Position numbers and translations under genes: made by a program. From assembly GCA_022563775.1 (NCBI GenBank), contig JADFMS010000029.1:1-18992 (forward strand): a DNA stretch of 18,992 nucleotides, given 5' to 3'. Positions 1 to 4,817 of this stretch are shown piece after piece. Origin of the DNA: Fidelibacterota bacterium. Its GTDB lineage: Bacteria; Marinisomatota; SORT01. Each line of letters starts with the position of its first letter. Position 1 is the first letter of the stretch. The notes beneath the pieces are model-generated. The model was not told the origin of the DNA, made no database searches, and saw only the letters and a list, made by a program, of their open reading frames with translations.

Positions 1-1667
1 GACACATTTGCCAACTGTCTTTCGAGATTTCTGACGCCTGACTCCCGCGTATAAGAATGTACTATCTCCGTTAATCCTGACTCTTCGAATACTAATTTTT
101 TATCAGTTAGACCATGCTCCGAAAGCTGTTTAGGTATTAGGAATTTTCGGGCTATCTGAGTTTTTTCTTCTTCGATATATCCTGAAAACTCGATTATCTC
201 CATCCTATCCCTCAAAGCGGGAGGAATGGTATCCACCATATTCCCGGTGGCTATGAACATCACCTTCGAAAGGTCGAATTCCACCTCCAAGTAATGATCG
301 GAAAAAGTGTCGTTCTGTTCGGGATCAAGAACCTCGAGCAGCGCCGAGGACGGATCCCCGCGAAAATCATTGCCTACCTTGTCTATCTCATCAAGCATAA
401 AAATCGGATTGTTCGTGCCCGCTTTTTTCAGTCCCTGTATAATTCTGCCCGGCAGGGCGCCGATATAGGTTCTGCGATGTCCTCTTATCTCCGCCTCATC
501 ATGGACGCCGCCAAGTGATATTCTCACAAATTTTCTTCCCACCGCCTCAGCGATGGATTTGCCCACAGAAGTCTTTCCCGTTCCGGGAGGACCGACGAAA
601 CAGAGTATCGGACCTTTCATGTCTGATTTCAGCTTCCGTACCGCAAGATATTCAAGAATCCGCTGTTTTACCTTATGGAGACCGTAATGATCTCCGTCGA
701 GAACTGCCCCGGCAGCTTTTATATCCATATTGTCTTCCGTACTTGTCGACCAGGGGAGATCGATAAGCCAATCGAGATAAGTCCTTGAAACGGTATATTC
801 AGGCGAGGATGGAGGTATTCGGTTCAGCCTGTCGAGTTCTTTTTCCGCAACCTTTTGCGCTTCCGGACTAAGTTTGGCTTCCTCCAGCTTATCTTTCAAC
901 TCTTTTAACTCAACTGCTAAGTCATCCTCTTCCCCAAGCTCTTTTTTTATAGCCTTCAGCTGTTCTCTGAGAAAATATTCTCTTTGGGTTTTATTTATCT
1001 CACCCTGAACTTCCGTTTGTATTTTTTCACCTAACTGCAGCCGTTGAAGTTCTCTATTGAGAATAATGCTCGCTTCTTCGAGACGTCGGCGAACGCTCAC
1101 CTCTTCCAAAACAACCTGCTTTTCGGAAGTGCGAATATTCAAAACAGAGATCGCCCTGTCTACGAGTTTACCCGGTTCGTCAATATTCGCTAAGAGAGAA
1201 GTATGCTCCATAGAGAGATACGGCGCTATCTCGACAATATCCTGAAAGACGGATCTAATGTTAACAGCCATAGCTTCAATCTCAAGATCGCTCGCGGTTT
1301 CTTCATCGGAAATTTGCTGCACAGCTGCTTTTATATATGGTTCTTCCTCTAAATATGTTATCAGTTTTATCCTTTGCAGACCCTGTATGATAGCGCTTTT
1401 ACTACCGTCAGGCATATCAAAAACCTTCAGCACGGCTGCGAGGGTTCCCCATGAATATAAATCGGTGGATTCCGGATGCTCAATCGAGCCGTCACGCTGT
1501 GCGACGACGCCTATCAATTTATTCGTTTCACTTACTTTCGAAATCAGGCTTACAGATTTTTCCCTGCCGATCGATATCGGTATGACCTGTTGAGGAAAGA
1601 GTACCGTATTTCTTAGCGGAAGTATCGGTAATACTTCCGGAATATGTTCATTCTCAAATTCTTCCAT
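1..1667 (-). CDS. lon: Lon ATP-dependent protease, N-terminal part (runs off the left edge)
   Basis: Lon is a cytoplasmic AAA+ protease that unfolds and degrades damaged and regulatory proteins. Translating the reverse strand from the ATG at 1667 gives 555 residues with no stop. The start is typical of Lon (PILPLRNTVLFP at about residues 13-24). The N-terminal LAN domain and a long coiled coil follow. Walker A GPPGTGKT is at residues 359-366 (bases 570-593) and Walker B FMLDEID at about 420-426, both where E. coli Lon has them. The window ends inside the AAA+ lid (GVRNLERQLANV), so the Ser-Lys protease domain is not seen. A weak purine-rich ribosome site (GAGAAAG) precedes the ATG. Its control region is described at 1712-1844. 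The identity is very secure; activity cannot be judged from this fragment. Confidence 0.97.
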   Translation of the reverse strand, partial: MEEFENEHIPEVLPILPLRNTVLFPQQVIPISIGREKSVSLISKVSETNKLIGVVAQRDGSIEHPESTDLYSWGTLAAVLKVFDMPDGSKSAIIQGLQRIKLITYLEEEPYIKAAVQQISDEETASDLEIEAMAVNIRSVFQDIVEIAPYLSMEHTSLLANIDEPGKLVDRAISVLNIRTSEKQVVLEEVSVRRRLEEASIILNRELQRLQLGEKIQTEVQGEINKTQREYFLREQLKAIKKELGEEDDLAVELKELKDKLEEAKLSPEAQKVAEKELDRLNRIPPSSPEYTVSRTYLDWLIDLPWSTSTEDNMDIKAAGAVLDGDHYGLHKVKQRILEYLAVRKLKSDMKGPILCFVGPPGTGKTSVGKSIAEAVGRKFVRISLGGVHDEAEIRGHRRTYIGALPGRIIQGLKKAGTNNPIFMLDEIDKVGNDFRGDPSSALLEVLDPEQNDTFSDHYLEVEFDLSKVMFIATGNMVDTIPPALRDRMEIIEFSGYIEEEKTQIARKFLIPKQLSEHGLTDKKLVFEESGLTEIVHSYTRESGVRNLERQLANV

Positions 1668-1711
1668 TTTATCTTTCTCTTGGTTTCAAGTTTGTTTTCA
1701 GAATCATTTTT

Positions 1712-1728
1712 TGCAATATTTGTGCCAA
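1712..1728 (-). promoter_or_regulatory. Sigma-54 (-24/-12) promoter of lon
   Basis: On the minus strand the sequence reads TTGGCAC, five bases (AAATA), then TTGCA. This is the sigma-54 consensus TGGCAC-N5-TTGC, with exactly ten bases between the GG and GC dinucleotides. The expected transcription start is near 1701, giving a leader of about 34 bases before the lon ATG at 1667. The motif is in the right place and orientation, and the window encodes a sigma-54 activator (4818-6650). Binding and use are inferred. Confidence 0.72.
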
Positions 1729-1774
1729 TATAACAATTTGGTTTTCAAATCCCCTCTAATCAATGCTGTGAGTC

Positions 1775-1803
1775 AATATACTGAATCTAACCCGTAAACT
1801 CAA
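1775..1803 (-). promoter_or_regulatory. Possible sigma-70 promoter upstream of lon
   Basis: On the minus strand TTGAGT (1803-1798) and TATATT (1780-1775) are separated by 17 bases. The -10 matches five of six consensus bases and the -35 four of six. It would be an upstream housekeeping promoter for lon in addition to the sigma-54 one. The -35 lies within the palindrome at 1797-1813, so a bound protein could block it. The match is moderate, and AT-rich DNA gives such matches by chance. Confidence 0.35.
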
Positions 1804-1813
1804 CAGCTGAGTT
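1797..1813. promoter_or_regulatory. Palindrome upstream of lon (candidate operator or activator site)
   Basis: AACTCA and TGAGTT form a perfect 6-bp inverted repeat with a five-base centre. The site is centred about 104 bases upstream of the predicted sigma-54 start, a normal distance for an enhancer site bound by a sigma-54 activator. It also covers the -35 of the possible sigma-70 promoter. Confidence 0.4.
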
Positions 1814-1831
1814 AAAACAATTTATACTGCC

Positions 1832-1844
1832 ATTATGTCATAAT
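1832..1844. promoter_or_regulatory. Second palindrome upstream of lon
   Basis: ATTATG and CATAAT form a perfect inverted repeat around a single central base, about 137 bases upstream of the predicted sigma-54 start of lon. It could be a protein-binding site. It differs in sequence from the palindrome at 1797-1813, so the two are not obviously sites for the same protein. Confidence 0.3.
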
Positions 1845-1870
1845 ATCTGTATATATTGCAGTGTAACCGT

Positions 1871-2983
1871 TTAATTTATTATCTTCTTAATAGGGGGCAG
1901 ATATTTATAACTCAAAATACTGTCAATAGGAGCGAATTCAAAAATGTCGTCAATTCCCTTATCAGAAATAAGTCCGTGACGCTTTGACATCGCAGCCAAT
2001 TTGATTATTGAGGGTCTGACCGGATCATACGTAACAACCATCCTTATGAAAGCCTTATCTGCGACCTGCTTGGAAATTTTTTCTCCTATTACAGCCTCTA
2101 TCCCATCAGAAATAATTTCCAAAGATTCATCCTTATGATTACGGATCCACAACGTAGTTTTTATATGCGCTTTTAGAAACCGCTCGACAGCCTCCGGATA
2201 CATCTGAAGGAATTCGAGACGGCATACCATCAGCGTTGAGGCGAATATTGATTTCGTCCACAATGAACTTTCGTTTATGAATGTGTATCCCCCCCCTTCA
2301 ACGATCAATTTCGATGCCCAAGGTTCCGGAAACCATGCTCCTATTACTGAATGTCGCGAGAATGTAGACAATAACTCATCCCTGCTGATAGGTGAAAATT
2401 GAATTTCGCCCCTTTGCAAGGAGCGACTCAAACCTTCCGATGAAAAATACTCCTTAATCGCAAGATGTTGAGAACCGTTGAACTCCGGGATAGCAATTGT
2501 TTTTCGTTTAAAATCATTCATATGACCAGGCGTCACTTCTCTTTGTACCACGAAAAGAATTCCCCCGCTGCTCACCCCACCTATTACCCGAATCAAGTTT
2601 CTATCAGAACGGGAATGGCTGATGATAGCGGACAAAGGATCAACGAACGCAATATCCAATTCATTTTGAGCTAACGCCCTCATCACCGAGGCGCCGGTCA
2701 GATAAAGTGCGGGCTTAAAATCAATCCCTTTCAGATTGAGCTTATACTGTTTCTTCTCTATGCCTACAAATGCTTGAGCATGGGTAAAGTCGGGCATAAA
2801 ACCGAGCCGTAATTCGTCAGGAAGATTCGCATCCTGTTTCTGAGCACATCCGCCAATCAGAAAGAAGAATAGAATAATTATACCGTCAGAGAAAAAAATA
2901 TGTTTTAATTTTACAGATGTTTTACTTATAGTTTTCAAATACTGCATATTCATAAATTCATGTGCGTTGAACTGCTTATACAT
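1871..2983 (-). CDS. ABC-transporter substrate-binding lipoprotein, NMT1/SsuA-like, ligand unknown
   Basis: The 370-residue product has a basic N-terminus, a hydrophobic stretch (about 34-44) and a lipobox IGGC ending at Cys46, so the mature protein should be a lipid-anchored periplasmic binding protein. The body has the type 2 periplasmic-binding fold of the NMT1/SsuA/NrtA group: a first strand ELRLGFMPD, the ALAQNELDIAFVDP segment, IAIPEFNGSQH and GAWFPEPWA. This group binds small molecules such as sulfonates, nitrate/bicarbonate and pyrimidines; the ligand here cannot be read. The ATG at 2983 has AAGG seven bases upstream, though M11 or M13 would give a more usual signal-peptide length. 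No permease or ATPase gene is nearby, so it is an orphan in this window. Confidence 0.8.
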   Translation of the reverse strand: MYKQFNAHEFMNMQYLKTISKTSVKLKHIFFSDGIIILFFFLIGGCAQKQDANLPDELRLGFMPDFTHAQAFVGIEKKQYKLNLKGIDFKPALYLTGASVMRALAQNELDIAFVDPLSAIISHSRSDRNLIRVIGGVSSGGILFVVQREVTPGHMNDFKRKTIAIPEFNGSQHLAIKEYFSSEGLSRSLQRGEIQFSPISRDELLSTFSRHSVIGAWFPEPWASKLIVEGGGYTFINESSLWTKSIFASTLMVCRLEFLQMYPEAVERFLKAHIKTTLWIRNHKDESLEIISDGIEAVIGEKISKQVADKAFIRMVVTYDPVRPSIIKLAAMSKRHGLISDKGIDDIFEFAPIDSILSYKYLPPIKKIIN

Positions 2984-3033
2984 AATATAGCCTTACATTC
3001 GTAAAATGAAAGATGTAGAAATCATCTGATATA

Positions 3034-3061
3034 AAAGCCCCCGACTTTCATCAGGGGCTTT
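3034..3061 (-). terminator. Rho-independent terminator after the 3109-3447 gene
   Basis: AAAGCCCC (3034-3041) pairs with GGGGCTTT (3054-3061) around a 12-base loop. Read on the minus strand, the 3' arm ends in a T-rich run (TTTTATAT), and the hairpin lies about 48 bases past the stop of the small membrane-protein gene. It separates that gene from the binding-protein gene downstream. Confidence 0.8.
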
Positions 3062-3108
3062 ATTTTACAACGAATCTGAAAAGGTGTGGAATTGTATTTA
3101 AATAAAGA

Positions 3109-3447
3109 TTACTCTTCTTCACCTTTTTCCTTGTCGCCGTATACTTTTTGCCATACAAGTAAGCCGGTACCTATTGAGACGGCAATAGCTGCGGGAAGAT
3201 ATATATCTACTCCCGTTTGCTCGACTAACCATATTCCGATAAACATTCCAATACCCCCGAACAGAAATATTAAAGCCCATTTTGCTGTGTTGTAACGATT
3301 TAATGGTTTAGAGTATAAAATCTTAAGATCTTCAGTACTAATATCTTTTTCAATAAGAAGTTGTCTCTCTTTGCTCCTTGTCATCAAATGAAATGATATT
3401 ACAAACCCGATTATTATAAATAATATGATAGGAATCAGTTCTCCCAT
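3109..3447 (-). CDS. Small membrane protein, DUF6249-like, divergent from the ECF sigma gene
   Basis: The 112-residue product has an N-terminal membrane helix (about 4-21), a cytoplasmic basic stretch with KERQLLIEKDIS, and a membrane hairpin (about 57-75 and 83-101), then an acidic tail (KEKGEEE). This is the layout of short DUF6249-type proteins, often coded beside ECF sigma factors; the family name is recognised by eye and is not certain. The biochemical role is unknown. The start is well supported by AAAGGAG seven bases before the ATG. Its promoter appears to be the mirror copy of the sigma gene's promoter (3481-3510), so it is likely in the ECF regulon. Transcription ends at the hairpin at 3034-3061. 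Confidence 0.75.
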   Translation of the reverse strand: MGELIPIILFIIIGFVISFHLMTRSKERQLLIEKDISTEDLKILYSKPLNRYNTAKWALIFLFGGIGMFIGIWLVEQTGVDIYLPAAIAVSIGTGLLVWQKVYGDKEKGEEE

Positions 3448-3480
3448 TATTTTTCTCCTTTCAGTGTTATTCTTTCTAAC

Positions 3481-3510
3481 TATGACAATCAGCTCTTAAG
3501 AAATGTTGCA
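3481..3510 (-). promoter_or_regulatory. ECF-type promoter of the 3109-3447 gene
   Basis: The minus strand reads TGCAACA, 15 bases, then TTGTCATA. The core resembles the ECF pattern GGAACTT-N16-GTCTAA (here GCAACAT-N16-GTCATA). The divergent promoter at 3552-3581 has the same two elements with identical spacing. The predicted start is near 3475, leaving a leader of about 28 bases that contains the AAAGGAG ribosome site. Confidence 0.55.
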
Positions 3511-3551
3511 TCATTAACAAAAAAATTGATAAATTCATTGACCTATTAGAC

Positions 3552-3581
3552 TGCAACAAAATTGGATAATTGTTTGTCTTA
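3552..3581 (+). promoter_or_regulatory. ECF-type autoregulatory promoter of the sigma factor gene
   Basis: TGCAACA (3552-3558), 15 bases, then TTGTCTTA (3574-3581). Expressed as an ECF promoter this is GCAACAA-N16-GTCTTA. It is a twin of the divergent promoter at 3481-3510. The predicted transcription start, about 3587-3591, falls on or next to the sigma ATG, implying a leaderless or nearly leaderless message. Confidence 0.55.
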
Positions 3582-3588
3582 CAATTAT
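3566..3588. repeat. Inverted repeat over the -10 and start of the sigma gene
   Basis: ATAATTGT (3566-3573) and ACAATTAT (3581-3588) are perfect 8-bp arms around a seven-base spacer that contains the predicted -10 GTC. The repeat ends two bases before the ATG at 3591. It could be an operator, or a DNA feature around the -10. If transcription starts at about 3588 it is not transcribed and cannot act as an RNA hairpin. Confidence 0.5.
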
Positions 3589-3590
3589 AG

Positions 3591-4193
3591 ATGGAAAATG
3601 TATCTTTTATGACCGGGCCGAATGATAGCGATTTAATTAAAAAAACATTAGAGGGAGATGATCACTCATTCTCTTTGTTGGTTGACAAGTATAAGGATTT
3701 TGTATTCAGTATGGCAGTGCGGATTTTACAAAATGAACAGCTCGCCGAGGAGGTGGCACAAGATTCGTTTTTGAACGCTTATAAAGCGCTAAAAACCTTT
3801 AAAGGGAAGAGTAAGTTCAGTACCTGGTTATACAGGATCACATACAATGTCGCTCTCAATGCTCTGAAAAAAGAGAATAGAAATAGAGATTTCTTTTCCG
3901 ATCAAGAACCCGAAGAATATGTTAGCAACTCCAGTTCTAATCAAATTAACAATTCAACGCTGGACAATATAGTACGCAATGATAATGGGAATATAGTCCG
4001 TGAGTCTGTCGCTAAACTACCCTCTAAATTTGCTTCTATTCTTACCATGTACCATCTTAATCAGATGAAATATAATGAAATTTCCGAACTGACAAACCTG
4101 CCGATAGGAACAGTAAAATCACACATTCATAGAGGCAGAATTTTACTTAAAACTTTGATTCTTGAAAATTATAATAAGCAGGAGCTGAACTGA
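3591..4193 (+). CDS. ECF RNA polymerase sigma factor (RpoE-like)
   Basis: A 200-residue group 4 sigma factor that directs RNA polymerase to a small stress regulon. Sigma region 2 spans about residues 25-95, with the core-binding EEVAQDSFLNAYKAL and the -10-recognition stretch KFSTWLYRITYNVALNALKK. A Ser/Asn-rich linker follows (about 100-135). Region 4 (about 137-190) contains the -35 helix-turn-helix YNEISELTNLPIGTVKSHIHRGR. The gene overlaps the anti-sigma start by one base (TGATG), so the pair is translationally coupled. No ribosome site precedes the ATG at 3591; with the predicted promoter the mRNA would be leaderless. ATG 3612 is another possible start but also lacks a Shine-Dalgarno sequence. 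Confidence 0.92.
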   Translation: MENVSFMTGPNDSDLIKKTLEGDDHSFSLLVDKYKDFVFSMAVRILQNEQLAEEVAQDSFLNAYKALKTFKGKSKFSTWLYRITYNVALNALKKENRNRDFFSDQEPEEYVSNSSSNQINNSTLDNIVRNDNGNIVRESVAKLPSKFASILTMYHLNQMKYNEISELTNLPIGTVKSHIHRGRILLKTLILENYNKQELN

Positions 4194-4786
4194 TGGATCA
4201 TATCGAAGAAACAAAATTACATTCTTACGCAGATGATGAACTGATTGAATCTGAACTGAATTCTATTAAATCTCACTTAAACAATTGCCTGGGCTGCTCT
4301 GCCGCCTATCAAGATATATTAAGTTTAAAGCAGGCAATCAGTGATTCGGGATTATTAAAGCCATCTGAAAATTTCACCGTCAGCGTGATGAAGAAGATTT
4401 CAACTATTTCCTTGATTGCCCCTCTGAAACAAAAAAATGACATTCTCTTTAAACTGCCTTACCTGTTTGCCGCAACACTATCGGCAATGGTTTTAATATT
4501 TATTCTAATGACCGATTCAGATACTCAATCCTCTTTAACATTACAAGAGAGGGTGCAAATCTCGTTAAATGATGATACGATATTAGGTCATTTTTCATTG
4601 AAACTGTACGAGTATGGAAATTCCCTATACACTATTTTCATGGGCAGCAACGCCGATGATTTCGGCGGTTCTTCCGCTCTCGTCATGATGCTGGTATTTG
4701 CGGGAAGCATATTGATATTTCAATTGTTTGAATATTTTCAAGATCGGATTCGCAAACACAGCCAAATGATGAACTTATTCGTTTAA
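4193..4786 (+). CDS. Zinc-finger anti-sigma factor, membrane-anchored
   Basis: This 197-residue protein should hold the ECF sigma factor inactive until a signal arrives. The N-terminal anti-sigma domain has the H-x3-C-x2-C motif at His28, Cys32 and Cys35, typical of zinc-containing (ZAS) anti-sigma factors, with a further His at position 10. A membrane helix follows at about 88-106. The outer segment is short (about 107-159). A second hydrophobic helix (about 160-181) precedes a basic tail, so the C-terminus would return to the cytoplasm; many anti-sigma factors have only one helix. Its start overlaps the sigma stop, which supports a matched pair. The signal cannot be inferred. The gene converges with the regulator gene at 4818. 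Confidence 0.88.
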   Translation: MDHIEETKLHSYADDELIESELNSIKSHLNNCLGCSAAYQDILSLKQAISDSGLLKPSENFTVSVMKKISTISLIAPLKQKNDILFKLPYLFAATLSAMVLIFILMTDSDTQSSLTLQERVQISLNDDTILGHFSLKLYEYGNSLYTIFMGSNADDFGGSSALVMMLVFAGSILIFQLFEYFQDRIRKHSQMMNLFV

Positions 4787-4817
4787 GATTTATTAAATCC
4801 GTATGGCATTACAGTTA

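Noticed and set aside
294..1593. Several open frames on the plus strand (for example 294-518, 515-766, 1057-1245, 1258-1593)
   Set aside because: They are shadows of the lon gene, which is clearly coded on the opposite strand.
1816..1836. A second sigma-54-like match (TGGCAG...TTG) on the minus strand upstream of lon
   Set aside because: The spacing is off by one and TTGC is not present, so GG-N10-GC is not met.
3538..3570. TTGACC and GATAAT as a sigma-70 promoter for the ECF sigma gene
   Set aside because: The spacer is 21 bases, too long; the ECF-type pair fits better and is duplicated on the other strand.
4787..4817. Short inverted repeat GATTTA/TAAATC between the convergent genes as a terminator
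   Set aside because: The stem is only six AT-rich pairs with a one-base loop, and no clear T-run follows.
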